This document shows positions 54,130 through 63,107 of a stretch of DNA of 64,000 nt, piece after piece; the stretch's first letter is position 1, and every line of letters starts with the position of its first letter. Origin of the DNA: Oerskovia paurometabola (GTDB lineage Bacteria > Actinomycetota > Actinomycetes > Actinomycetales > Cellulomonadaceae); contig NZ_JAFBBV010000001.1 of NCBI RefSeq assembly GCF_016907365.1, positions 1 to 64,000 on the forward strand, read 5' to 3'. A program made the position numbers and the translations under genes. The notes below the pieces were generated by a model, which worked only from the letters and a program-made list of their open reading frames with translations, ran no database searches and had not been told where the DNA came from.

Positions 54130-54263
54130 GCTCGCCTCGGAACCTCGTGGCCCGTCGTCGTCGACCGGCCCGTCCCTCGAGCATCCCACCACCTGTCCGG
54201 CGCGCACCTCGGGTGCGCGTCCGCACGCCCGAGGGCGCGCCGGCGTCTGGCCCGGGGTCCGGC

Positions 54264-54515
54264 CTAGGAGATGCCGCGGTCCCGCGCCCAGCGCAGGATG
54301 TCGGCCCGGTTCGAGACGCCGACCTTGCGGTAGATGCTGCGCAGCTGGGACTTGACCGTGTTCCGCGTGACGAACAGGATCGCCGCGAGCTGCTCCAGGG
54401 TCATGTCCTCGGTGAGGTGCGTGAGGACCACGAGCTCACGGCGGGAGAGCACGACCTCCTCCTGCACCTCGTCGGGTGGGGGTGACTCCGCGGACGTTCG
54501 CTCCGTGATGGACAT
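54264..54515 (-). CDS. Stand-alone LuxR-type helix-turn-helix protein
   Basis: An 83-residue protein that is little more than a LuxR/FixJ DNA-binding domain (about 24-83): LSRRELVVLTHLTEDMTLEQLAAILFVTRNTVKSQLRSIYRKVGVSNRADIL region, with the usual tetrahelical pattern. It lacks any receiver or ligand domain, like GerE. GGAGGAACC precedes the ATG. It lies 153 bp downstream of the GH3 gene on the same strand and may regulate neighbouring genes, but targets are unknown. Confidence 0.88.
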   Translation of the reverse strand: MSITERTSAESPPPDEVQEEVVLSRRELVVLTHLTEDMTLEQLAAILFVTRNTVKSQLRSIYRKVGVSNRADILRWARDRGIS

Positions 54516-54668
54516 GGTTCCTCCGTCAGTGGCCGCCGCACGTCGCCCACGTTTGTGATCCGGTCTGTTCTTGGCTCCTGTAGATGAGACCGGATGGAAA
54601 CGGATCCATGACGCGAGTTCCCGGGTGGCCTCTGGCCGAGTCGCCGGGCACCGCGGAGGGCCCTGCGG

Positions 54669-56993
54669 TCAGCCCACCCGGAACTCCGCCCCGAGCAGGT
54701 CGGACCGGCGCGAGCTCGGCCCCACGAGCAGCTCGAAGTCGCCGGGCTCGACGACCCGGTTCCCGGCCGCGTCGACGAGCGTGCAGTCGGCGACGGGCAC
54801 CTCGACCCGCACCACCGCGGACTCCCCCGGCGCGAGCGGCACGCGACGGAACGTCTTGAGCTCGCGGTCGGCCCACGTGACCGACGTGACCCGGTCGTGG
54901 ACGTAGACCTGCACGGTCTCGACCGTGGGCCGCTCCCCCGTGTTGGTGACGCGCACGCTCGCGCGCACGACGTCGTCGGGCCCGAACGTCCCGTCCTCGC
55001 CCGTGCCCGGCTCGACCTCCAGGTCCGCGTACCCGACCGTCGTGTAGGAGAGCCCCTCGCCGAAGACGTAGGGCGGGGTCTGGCTCATGTCGGCGTAGCG
55101 CGTGCCGTGCTGGCCGCGCACCTGGTGGTAGAACACGGGCTGCTGGCCCGCGTGCGCCGCGTAAGACAGCGGGAGCCTCCCGGTCGGTTCGACGAGGCCC
55201 AGCAGGAGCTCGGCCACGGCCCGCCCGCCGCGCATGCCCGGGTTCGCGGCATGGACCAGCGCGGCGGCGCGGCGCACGACCGGGGGCAGGACGTGCGGCT
55301 TGGACGCCACGAGCACGACCACGACCGGCGTGCCCGTCTCGACGAGGCGTTCCAGGAGCTCGACCTGACCGCCCTGGAGCTCGAGCGTCGCGGTCGAGCA
55401 GCCCTCGCCCGTGAGGGCGATGGTGTCGCCGACCACGGCGACCACGACGTCGGCCGCGCGGGCGTCGCGCACGGCCGGGTCGAGCAGCTCGGGGCGCGTG
55501 GGCGCGGAGACCAGGACCGGCGGGCGCGGCTGCCCGTCGGGGAACGTCGCGCCGTCCGGGTCCGGGGCCAGCACCTCGACGTCCGCTCCGCGCGCGTGCG
55601 TCACGGTCCAGTCCGCCGGCACGACCGCGCGCATCCCGTCGAGCACGGTCTCGACGAGCTCGCGCGGGTGCCCGTCGCGGATCCAGCTCACCTGGCCCGA
55701 GGCCCCGGCCCAGTCGCCGAGCTGCGAGTGCGGGTCGTCCGCGTTCGGACCGACGACCGCGACCGTCCACGGGCGGTCGGTCGGCAGGGCGCGGGCAGCG
55801 GCACCCGGCCCGACGGCGAGGCCGCCCGCGAGCGGCAGGGTCCCGTCGTTCTCGAGCAGCACGAGCGAGCGCCGCGCGACCTCCAGGTTCACGGCGGCGT
55901 GCGCGGACGAACCGACGTCGCTCACGAGCCGCGCGTCGTCGGGTCCGCGGGGGTCCTCGAACAGGCCGAGCCCGACCTTGAGCGTGAGGATGCGACGCAC
56001 CGCGTCGTCGATCTGCTCCTCGCGCAGCCGCCCGTCGCCCAGGGCCTCGAGCGCGCCCTCGAGGAACCCGGGGGTCGCCATGACGACGTCGTTGCCCGCG
56101 TCGACCGCGACGGCCGAGGCCGCCGCGTGGTCGGGGCTGACGTGCTGCTCCCAGACCATGCGGCCCACGTTGTCCCAGTCCGTCACGAGCGTCCCGGTGA
56201 AGCCCCACTCCTGCTTGAGCACCCCGTCGAGCAGCCAGCGGCTCGCGGTGATGGGCACGCCGTCGATCGCCTGGTAGCCGATCATCACGGTCGCGCAGCC
56301 CTCGCGGACGACACGCTCGAACGGCGGCAGGAACCAGGACCGCAGCTTGCGCGGGCTGAGGTCGGCCTCGCTCGCGTCGCGCCCGCCCTGGGTCTCGGAG
56401 TACCCCGCGAAGTGCTTCGCGGTGGCGAGCACCGCCGTCGGGTCCGACAGGCCCGAACCCTGGTATCCGCGCACGATCGCGGCCCCCAGCTCGCCGATGA
56501 GGAACGGGTCCTCTCCGAACGTCTCGCCCACGCGCCCCCAGCGCAGGTCGCGCGTCGCGCACAGCACCGGGGAGAACGTCCAGTGCAGCCCGGTCGCCGA
56601 GGCCTCGACCGCGGTCACGCGGCCGACCTGCTCGACCAGGTCGGCGTCCCAGGTCGCGGCCATGCCGAGCTGGGTCGGGAACACCGTCGCGCCCGGGAAG
56701 AACGCGTGGCCGTGGATCGCGTCGTCGGCCACGAGGAGCGGGATGCCCAGGCGCGTGCCGCGCGCGAGCTCGATCGCCTCGGTCACGCGCGCCGGGGAGG
56801 CGTGCAGGATCGAGCCGGCCAGGCGCACCCGGACGATCTCGTCGAGGTCGTCCATGGCGTTGAGCTGGAGCATCTGGCCGACCTTCTCCGCGAGGGTCAT
56901 CCGCCCCAGCAGGTCCTCGACGCGCTCGGCCGCGGGCAACGAGGGGTCGAGGTAGGCGGGCTGCGCTGCGGTGGGGGTGGTGCCGGTGCTCAT
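54669..56993 (-). CDS. GH3 beta-glucosidase-like glycoside hydrolase
   Basis: A 774-residue family 3 hydrolase that would release terminal beta-linked sugars from oligosaccharides. The N-terminal barrel runs to about 310, with KHF at 193-195 and the nucleophile D272 in LVTDWDNV. The (alpha/beta)6 domain (about 380-640) carries the acid/base region, and a C-terminal fibronectin-III-like domain (about 690-765) ends it. There is no signal peptide, so it is cytoplasmic. GAGGAG lies before the ATG at 56993. It is last in the importer-GH operon. Beta-xylosidase activity is also possible. Confidence 0.92.
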   Translation of the reverse strand: MSTGTTPTAAQPAYLDPSLPAAERVEDLLGRMTLAEKVGQMLQLNAMDDLDEIVRVRLAGSILHASPARVTEAIELARGTRLGIPLLVADDAIHGHAFFPGATVFPTQLGMAATWDADLVEQVGRVTAVEASATGLHWTFSPVLCATRDLRWGRVGETFGEDPFLIGELGAAIVRGYQGSGLSDPTAVLATAKHFAGYSETQGGRDASEADLSPRKLRSWFLPPFERVVREGCATVMIGYQAIDGVPITASRWLLDGVLKQEWGFTGTLVTDWDNVGRMVWEQHVSPDHAAASAVAVDAGNDVVMATPGFLEGALEALGDGRLREEQIDDAVRRILTLKVGLGLFEDPRGPDDARLVSDVGSSAHAAVNLEVARRSLVLLENDGTLPLAGGLAVGPGAAARALPTDRPWTVAVVGPNADDPHSQLGDWAGASGQVSWIRDGHPRELVETVLDGMRAVVPADWTVTHARGADVEVLAPDPDGATFPDGQPRPPVLVSAPTRPELLDPAVRDARAADVVVAVVGDTIALTGEGCSTATLELQGGQVELLERLVETGTPVVVVLVASKPHVLPPVVRRAAALVHAANPGMRGGRAVAELLLGLVEPTGRLPLSYAAHAGQQPVFYHQVRGQHGTRYADMSQTPPYVFGEGLSYTTVGYADLEVEPGTGEDGTFGPDDVVRASVRVTNTGERPTVETVQVYVHDRVTSVTWADRELKTFRRVPLAPGESAVVRVEVPVADCTLVDAAGNRVVEPGDFELLVGPSSRRSDLLGAEFRVG

Positions 56994-57105
56994 GGTTCTC
57001 CTCGTGGGGGTGACGGGCGCGCCCCCGCCCGCCGGGGTGCGGGCGGGTCGGGGGCGCGGGGTCGGCCGGCTCACGCGCGGGTGGCGCGCGTCGGACGTCG
57101 GGTGG

Positions 57106-58281
57106 TCAGCGGACGGTCAGCCCGTTGGCCTTCGCGACCTCGCCCAGCCAGTACGCGGACGGCTTGGGCGTGCGCACGAACGTCTCGCGGTCGACCGCGA
57201 TCAGCCCGAACGTGGGGCGGAACCCGGAGGCCCACTCGTAGTTGTCGAGCAGGCTCCAGTGCAGGTAGCCCTCGACCTGGACGCCGTCGGCGATCGCGGC
57301 GTGCAGGCCCGCGAGCGCGCCCTCGGTGTAGTCGATGCGGCGCGCGTCGTCTGCCGTGGCCATGCCGTTCTCGGTCACGAACACCGGCACGCCGCCGGTG
57401 AGCTCCCACGCGGAACGCACGCCCTCCTCGAGGGCCTTGGGGTAGAACTCCCAGCCCGTGAGCGTGGTCTCGACACCCTCGGGGACCTGGCGCGGCCCGT
57501 CGGGGCCGATGATGGTGCGCGTGTAGGCCTGGACGCCCACCCAGTCGTCGCCCTTGGCTGCCTCGAGGTACCAGTCGTCGCGCTGGTAGCCGTACTCGCG
57601 GGCGACGTCCTCGCAGCCGGGCTCGGCCTGGAACGCCTGGGTCGCGACGGTCCAGCCGGACTTCACGCCGTCGACCCCGGACAGGACCTCGCGCGAGCGG
57701 TGGTGGCACTCGAGCAGGGTGTCGGCGACCTGCAGGTCGGGGTCCGGCAGCCCGTACGCGACGAGGTTCGCGGGGTCCTCGCCGCCCGCGATCATCGCGG
57801 CGATGTTGGGCTCGTTGATCGTGCAGACCCACTTGACGTCGTCGCCCAGGATCGGGAGCGCGAGCTCGGTGAAGCGCGCGAAGCGGTCGGCGGCCTTCGG
57901 GTTGCGCCACATGCCGTCGTTCGCGAACCAGCGCGGCACCGTGAAGTGCATGAGCGTGACCATGGGCTCGATGCCCAGCTCGAGCGCGGTGTCGACCATG
58001 CGGCGGTAGTGGTCGATCTCGGCGCGGGAGACGAAGCCCTCCTCGGGCTCGATGCGGCTCCACTCGATCGAGAAGCGGTACGTGTCGAGGCCGAAGCTCT
58101 TGAGCAGCTCCATGTCCTCGCGGTAGCGGTGGTAGCTGTCCATGGCGTCGCCGCTGGGCTCGACGATCGTGGTCCCGGCGGCGTGCTCGCGCGGCCACCA
58201 GTCGTTGTTGACGTTGTTGCCCTCGATCTGGTGCGCGGCGGTCGCGGCGCCCCAGCGGAAGCCCTCGGGGAAGTGCAGCAC
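57106..58281 (-). CDS. GH1 beta-glucosidase-like glycoside hydrolase
   Basis: A 391-residue family 1 hydrolase. The substrate-binding start FRWGAATAAHQIEG (8-21), acid/base E157 in TINEPN (154-159) and nucleophile E304 in VTENG (302-306) are all present, as is the LHWSLLDNYEWASGF motif that binds the glycon. At 391 residues it is a little shorter than the usual 440-470. No signal peptide is seen, so it acts on imported sugars, probably cellobiose-like. It lies between the alpha/beta-hydrolase and the GH3 gene. Confidence 0.94.
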   Translation of the reverse strand: MLHFPEGFRWGAATAAHQIEGNNVNNDWWPREHAAGTTIVEPSGDAMDSYHRYREDMELLKSFGLDTYRFSIEWSRIEPEEGFVSRAEIDHYRRMVDTALELGIEPMVTLMHFTVPRWFANDGMWRNPKAADRFARFTELALPILGDDVKWVCTINEPNIAAMIAGGEDPANLVAYGLPDPDLQVADTLLECHHRSREVLSGVDGVKSGWTVATQAFQAEPGCEDVAREYGYQRDDWYLEAAKGDDWVGVQAYTRTIIGPDGPRQVPEGVETTLTGWEFYPKALEEGVRSAWELTGGVPVFVTENGMATADDARRIDYTEGALAGLHAAIADGVQVEGYLHWSLLDNYEWASGFRPTFGLIAVDRETFVRTPKPSAYWLGEVAKANGLTVR

Positions 58282-58344
58282 GGTGGTGTTCCTTCGTTCG
58301 ATGGTTCGGTCGGTCTGTCTGTGTGCCCGACGGCGCCGCGCGCC

Positions 58345-59295
58345 TCAGGAGCCGCCCTGCGGTCCGGGGGGCCCGGGCGGGCGGCCGGCCCAGAAGTCTG
58401 CGAGGAGGGCGGCCGTCGCGTCGGGGTTCTCGATGTTCGGCAGGTGCCCCGCACCGTCGATCACGGCGTAGCGCCCGCCGAGCCGGCCAGCCATGTCGTG
58501 CTGCCACTCCTGAGGCCACGCGTCGTCGTCGACGCCGTGCGCCACGAGCACGGGCAGGCCCGTCGCGGCCAGGCCGGGCGTGAGGTCTGTCGGGTCCTCG
58601 AGGACGTCGATCGCACCGAGCAGGTTGTCGACGCTCGTCGCGATCGACCGGTCCCGCAGGAAGCGGGTCTCGGCGTCGAGCGCGTCGAGCACCGCGGGGC
58701 GCACCTCGATGCGCCGGGACAGCTCGGCGTTGTCGAGCGTCCACAGGTCCACGACACCCCCCGCCCCCACGAGCCGGGCGCGCTCGACGTCCTTGCGGCC
58801 CGCCCACCCGCGCGGCCCCGAGCAGAGCATCGTGAGGTCGGCGAACGGGCGCGGGTCGCGGATCGCCGCCGCCCCGGCGACCACACCGCCGAAGCTGTGA
58901 CCCACGAGGTGCAGGTCGCGGGCCCCCGTGACGTCACGGACGATCTCCGCGACCTCCAGGGCGTCGCCCGTGAAGTCGTCGAGGCCGTACGCGTCGACCC
59001 CCTCGGGGGCCACCGAGTCCCCCTGGCCCCGCTGGCTGTACGACCACGCGTCGTAGCCGTGCGCGGCGAGCAGCGGCAGCAGGAGCCGGTGGTCCTCCTT
59101 GGAACCCGTGAACCCCGGCACGACCAGCGCGACGCCACGAGCCGGGACACCGCCGGGCACGTCGGCACGGAAGGCCGAGACGGGACCGACCGCCAGGTCC
59201 AGGACGAGGGGCGTGACGCCGTCGGGCACGGGCAGGACCGAGAACGGCGCGCCCGCCCGCACGCGGCCCGTCCCCCGGACCGTGCCCGCGCTCAT
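58345..59295 (-). CDS. Alpha/beta-hydrolase
   Basis: A 316-residue serine hydrolase. Nucleophile S134 sits in GHSFGG, the oxyanion strand is VVPGFTGSKEDH, the acid is in VAHGVDDDAW and the histidine is in GAGHLPNIE. Its start overlaps the double-ATPase stop by four bases, so it belongs to the importer operon. A deacetylase or esterase acting on decorated sugar oligomers is a reasonable inference, but the sequence alone does not show the substrate. Confidence 0.88.
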   Translation of the reverse strand: MSAGTVRGTGRVRAGAPFSVLPVPDGVTPLVLDLAVGPVSAFRADVPGGVPARGVALVVPGFTGSKEDHRLLLPLLAAHGYDAWSYSQRGQGDSVAPEGVDAYGLDDFTGDALEVAEIVRDVTGARDLHLVGHSFGGVVAGAAAIRDPRPFADLTMLCSGPRGWAGRKDVERARLVGAGGVVDLWTLDNAELSRRIEVRPAVLDALDAETRFLRDRSIATSVDNLLGAIDVLEDPTDLTPGLAATGLPVLVAHGVDDDAWPQEWQHDMAGRLGGRYAVIDGAGHLPNIENPDATAALLADFWAGRPPGPPGPQGGS

Positions 59296-61022
59296 GCCGC
59301 TCCCCCGCCCGAGAACCGGCGGGCCGGCTGCGGGATCGCGTCGAGCAGCGTGGTCGTGTACTCGTCCTCCGGGAAGCGCAGGACCTGCGCGGTCTCCCCG
59401 CGCTCGACGACCTTGCCGTGGTGCAGCACCATGATCCGGTCGGTGACCACGCGCGCCGAGAGCAGGTCGTGCGTGATGTACAGGAGCGAGACGCCGGTGT
59501 CGGCGCGCAGCCCCTCCAGCAGGGCGAGCACCCCGGCCCGCAGGGACACGTCGAGCATCGAGACGGGCTCGTCGGCGATGAGGACCTGCGGGTTCGAGGC
59601 GAGCGCCCGCGCGATGACGACGCGCTGCCGCTGACCGCCCGAGAGCTGGTGCGGCAGCTTGGCCGCGTACTGCTCGACGGGCGTGAGGCCCACGGTGTCG
59701 AGCAGCTCGAGCACGCGAGCCCGGGCCGCCTCTCCCTTGAGCCCGGTGAAGTTCTCGACCGGCCGCGTGAGCGTGTACTCGACCGTGTGCAGCGGGTTCA
59801 GGGCGGAGTACGGGTCCTGGAACACCATCTGTACATCGCTGTGGAGGACCTTGAGCTGGCGTCGGCGCAGCCGGTCGACACGCAGGTCGCCGAACGTGAC
59901 CGACCCCGACGTGGGCCGCTCGACCCCGGTGACCATCTTGGCGATGGTCGACTTGCCCGAGCCCGACTGCCCCACGAGAGCCATGGCCGCCCCCGGCTCG
60001 AGCCGGAACGACACGTCGTCCACGGCCACCACGGGCTGCTCGCCCCGGCGCGGGGCCGGGTACACCTTGGACACGCCCTCGACCACGATCGCGTCCTGCG
60101 CCGCGCGGCGCACGGAGCCGTCCTGCCTGCGGGCGGTCTCGGCGCCCCGGTCCGCCGCGGCGGTCGCGCTCGTGCCGGCTGTGTCGGCCCCGGGGCGGCC
60201 GCCCGCTCGCGGGACGAAGCCCGGCAGCTCGACGACCTCCGCACGCGGGTCCGCGTAGTGCGACAGCAGCATCTGCGTGTACTCGTGACGCGGCGCCTCG
60301 AAGACCTGGCGCGAGGCACCGTCCTCGACGATCTCGCCCTCGTGCATCACGACGACGCGCTGCGCGGACTCCAGCACGACCCCCAGGTCGTGCGAGATGA
60401 GGACCGCCGTGAAGCCCTCGGCCGCCTGGAGCTCGCGGATCGTGTCCATGACCGCGTGCTGGACCAGCACGTCGAGCGCCGTCGTCGGCTCGTCGAACAC
60501 CATGAGGCGGGGCTCGAGCGAGAGCGCGAGCGCGATCGAGACGCGCTGGCGCATGCCGCCCGAGAGCTCCCCCGGATAGCGGTCCAGCACGGTCGAGGGA
60601 AGCTGCACCTTGTCGAGCAGCTCGACCGCGCGCTGACGACGGCCCGTCTTCGGCACGTGACCGTGCGCCGCGAAGACGTCGCCGAAGTGGTGCGCGATCG
60701 TGCGCACCGGGTTGAGCGCGTTCATGCCCGACTGCAGGACCATCGCGAACCCGCCGCGGCGCTGCACGCGCAGCTCCTCGGCGTCGAGGTGCGCGATGTC
60801 CTTGCCGTCGAACACGATGTGGCCCGACGAGATGCGCGCGGGCGGCTTGGCCAGGCGCGTGATCGCGAAGCCCAGGGTCGACTTGCCCGACCCCGACTCC
60901 CCGACCAGGCCCACGAACTCGCCCTGCTCGAGCGAGAGGGTCACGTCCTTGACCGCGTACGTCGGCTCGGCCCCACGGGGCTCGTAGACGACCGACAGGT
61001 CCTTGATCTCCAGGAGGCTCAT
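59292..61022 (-). CDS. Fused double ATPase of a Dpp/Opp-type ABC importer
   Basis: A 576-residue protein joining DppD-like and DppF-like ATPases. Domain 1 has Walker A GESGSGKST (41-49) and LSGGMRQRVSIAL; a linker rich in Ala, Gly and Arg (about 270-315) joins it to domain 2 with GQSGSGKST, LSGGQRQRVVIARAL and LIADEPVSMLDVS. Both have the C-terminal oligopeptide-transporter extension. One such chain supplies both ATPases of the importer. Start ATG 61022 overlaps the DppC stop. Confidence 0.94.
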   Translation of the reverse strand: MSLLEIKDLSVVYEPRGAEPTYAVKDVTLSLEQGEFVGLVGESGSGKSTLGFAITRLAKPPARISSGHIVFDGKDIAHLDAEELRVQRRGGFAMVLQSGMNALNPVRTIAHHFGDVFAAHGHVPKTGRRQRAVELLDKVQLPSTVLDRYPGELSGGMRQRVSIALALSLEPRLMVFDEPTTALDVLVQHAVMDTIRELQAAEGFTAVLISHDLGVVLESAQRVVVMHEGEIVEDGASRQVFEAPRHEYTQMLLSHYADPRAEVVELPGFVPRAGGRPGADTAGTSATAAADRGAETARRQDGSVRRAAQDAIVVEGVSKVYPAPRRGEQPVVAVDDVSFRLEPGAAMALVGQSGSGKSTIAKMVTGVERPTSGSVTFGDLRVDRLRRRQLKVLHSDVQMVFQDPYSALNPLHTVEYTLTRPVENFTGLKGEAARARVLELLDTVGLTPVEQYAAKLPHQLSGGQRQRVVIARALASNPQVLIADEPVSMLDVSLRAGVLALLEGLRADTGVSLLYITHDLLSARVVTDRIMVLHHGKVVERGETAQVLRFPEDEYTTTLLDAIPQPARRFSGGGAA

Positions 61023-61996
61023 CGTCCGGTTCCTTCCCGCAGCCGCGGGTTGGACAACCCGTCGACGCCGAAGTTCACGAGGGTCATCGAGGTGGCGAGC
61101 AGCGCGATGCACAGACCAGGAGCGAACAGGAGCACCCACTGGCCCGTGAGGATCGCCATCGAGTTCTGGGCCCAGTAGATCATCGAGCCCCAGCTCACGG
61201 TCGACATGTCACCGAGCCCCAGGAACGACAGGCCCGACTCCGCGAGGACCGCCGAGGTCGCCGCACCGAAGAACGACCCCGCGATCATCGACGTCATGTT
61301 CGGCAGGATCTCGCGGAAGATCACGCGCACCGAGCTCTCGCCCGAGAAGATCGCCGCGGTCACGAAGTCGCGCGAGCGCAGCGACTGGGTCTGGGACCGC
61401 AGCACGCGCGCGCCCCACGCCCAGCCCGTGATGACCACCACGAGGATGATCATCGGCAGGCCGCCGTTCTGGAGGTAGGCGGCGATGATCACCATGAGCG
61501 GCAGGCCGGGCATGACGAGGAACAGGTTGACGAGGAAGTTCACGACGTCGTTGCCCCAGCCGCGCAGGTACCCCCACGACAGGCCGATCACGACCGCGAC
61601 GACCGTGGACAGGCCACCGGCCACGAAGCCCACGAGCAACGAGACGCGTGCGCCGTAGATGACCTGCGACAGGACGTCCTGCCCCGCACCCGTGGTGCCG
61701 AGCCAGTGCGCCGCGCTGCCCGGTTCGTTGCGGCCGAACGAGTCGTCGTGCGGGCTGTAGGGAGCGAGCAGCGGCGCGAAGACCGCCATGAGCACGAACA
61801 CGCCCAGGAGCACGAGGCCCACGCGGGCCTTCGGGTTGGACCAGACCGTCGCGAACGCGCGGCCGATCACCTGGGCCGTGCGACCCAGACGGGTCTTCGC
61901 CGGCCGGCTCGGGGGGCGCACGGCCTCGGGGGCCGGGCCCTCCGGGTCCGGGGTGAGAGTGGTCAGGGTGGAGATGGGATCAGTCATGTCGGTCAC
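61019..61996 (-). CDS. DppC-type ABC importer permease
   Basis: A 325-residue permease with an N-terminal soluble tail, a first helix at about 58-80 and five further helices. The EAA-type loop SRDFVTAAIFSGESSVRVIFREILPN and the WGSMIYWAQ segment mark the DppC/OppC group. The start is GTG at 61996, overlapping the DppB stop (GTGA); an ATG three codons later is an alternative. Confidence 0.94.
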   Translation of the reverse strand: MTDMTDPISTLTTLTPDPEGPAPEAVRPPSRPAKTRLGRTAQVIGRAFATVWSNPKARVGLVLLGVFVLMAVFAPLLAPYSPHDDSFGRNEPGSAAHWLGTTGAGQDVLSQVIYGARVSLLVGFVAGGLSTVVAVVIGLSWGYLRGWGNDVVNFLVNLFLVMPGLPLMVIIAAYLQNGGLPMIILVVVITGWAWGARVLRSQTQSLRSRDFVTAAIFSGESSVRVIFREILPNMTSMIAGSFFGAATSAVLAESGLSFLGLGDMSTVSWGSMIYWAQNSMAILTGQWVLLFAPGLCIALLATSMTLVNFGVDGLSNPRLREGTGR

Positions 61997-62973
61997 CGCC
62001 TCGTCCGGGGGTCGAGGACGCCGTACAGGATCTCCACCAGGAAGTTCGCGAGGAGCACGCTGACGGTGATCATGAGGAACAGCGCCTGCATGAGCGGGAA
62101 GTCCTGGTTGGTCACGGCGTTGTAGAGCAGGTAGCCCATGCCGGGGTACTGGAAGACCTGCTCGACGAGCAGGGAACCGCCGACCACGCCGCCGAGCGCC
62201 ATGCCGAAACCGGTCAGGTTGGGCAGGATCGCGTTGCGGGCCGCGTAGCGCACCGCGACGGTGCGACCGCGCAGGCCGTTCGCCTCGGCGAACGTCACGT
62301 AGTCGTCACCGAGCGTGTTGATCATGGTGTTGCGCATCCCGAGGATCCAGCCGCCGAGAGACGTCAGCAAGATCGTGATCGCGGGCAGGGCCGCGTGGTA
62401 GAGCGCGTCACCCACGAACTCCCACGACCAGTTGGGGACGGCCGTGGCCGAGTAGGCGCCCGACGTCGGGAACCAGCCCGCGACGTACCCCAGGAAGAAG
62501 AGGATGAGCAGCGCGGTCCAGAAGTACGGGAACGCCGAGAGGAAGCTGCCGGCGACCGTGGGGACGGAGTCCATCCACGTCCCGCGCTTCCAGGCCGCCC
62601 CGATCCCGATGAGCGTGCCGAGCACGAACGCGACGATCGTCACGAGCCCGACCATGACGAGCGTCCAGGGCAGTGCGCCCGCCACGAGCGTCGAGACCTG
62701 CTGGGGGAAGAACGTGTACGACACCCCGAAGTCGAGATGGACGATGTTGTTCAGGTACTGCACGTACTGGTCCCACCAGCTGCCGTCGGGGACGCCGAGC
62801 TGTGCCTCGATCGCCTTCTGCACGGCGGGGGTGACGGGGCCGTTCTGGGCGAGCTTGGCGATCGCCGCGTCGGCCGGTGATCCCGGCATCAGGCGGGGGA
62901 TGACGAAGTTGAGCGTCACCGCCGCCCAGAGCGTCAGGACCAGCAGGCCGAGCTTGCGTAGCGCGTAGCGCAC
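61993..62973 (-). CDS. DppB-type ABC importer permease
   Basis: A 326-residue permease with six helices. The N-terminal LGLLVLTLWAAVTLNFVIPRLMPG, the FPYFWTALLILFF helix, and the loop GDDYVTFAEANGLRGRTVAVRYAARNAILPN (DppB/OppB EAA motif) are typical. It couples to DppC by overlapping codons. It lies 134 bp downstream of the solute-binding-protein gene, with a hairpin in between that would favour excess binding protein. Confidence 0.94.
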   Translation of the reverse strand: MRYALRKLGLLVLTLWAAVTLNFVIPRLMPGSPADAAIAKLAQNGPVTPAVQKAIEAQLGVPDGSWWDQYVQYLNNIVHLDFGVSYTFFPQQVSTLVAGALPWTLVMVGLVTIVAFVLGTLIGIGAAWKRGTWMDSVPTVAGSFLSAFPYFWTALLILFFLGYVAGWFPTSGAYSATAVPNWSWEFVGDALYHAALPAITILLTSLGGWILGMRNTMINTLGDDYVTFAEANGLRGRTVAVRYAARNAILPNLTGFGMALGGVVGGSLLVEQVFQYPGMGYLLYNAVTNQDFPLMQALFLMITVSVLLANFLVEILYGVLDPRTRR

Positions 62974-63031
62974 GGAGCCTCCCGGGGTCGGGTCGGTTGG
63001 GTTTCTCGGGGTGTTCGGTGGTGCGGGGGTT

Positions 63032-63092
63032 CGTGAGCCGGCGCCACGGCCGGGGCCGGTACGTGCCGGGGCGCGGGGGGCGCCGGCTCACG
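63032..63092 (-). terminator. Attenuating hairpin between binding protein and permease genes
   Basis: CGTGAGCCGGCGCC (63032-63045) pairs with GGCGCCGGCTCACG (63079-63092), enclosing a second G/C stem. Confidence 0.6.
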
Positions 63093-63107
63093 GACGAGGG
63101 ACGGGCG

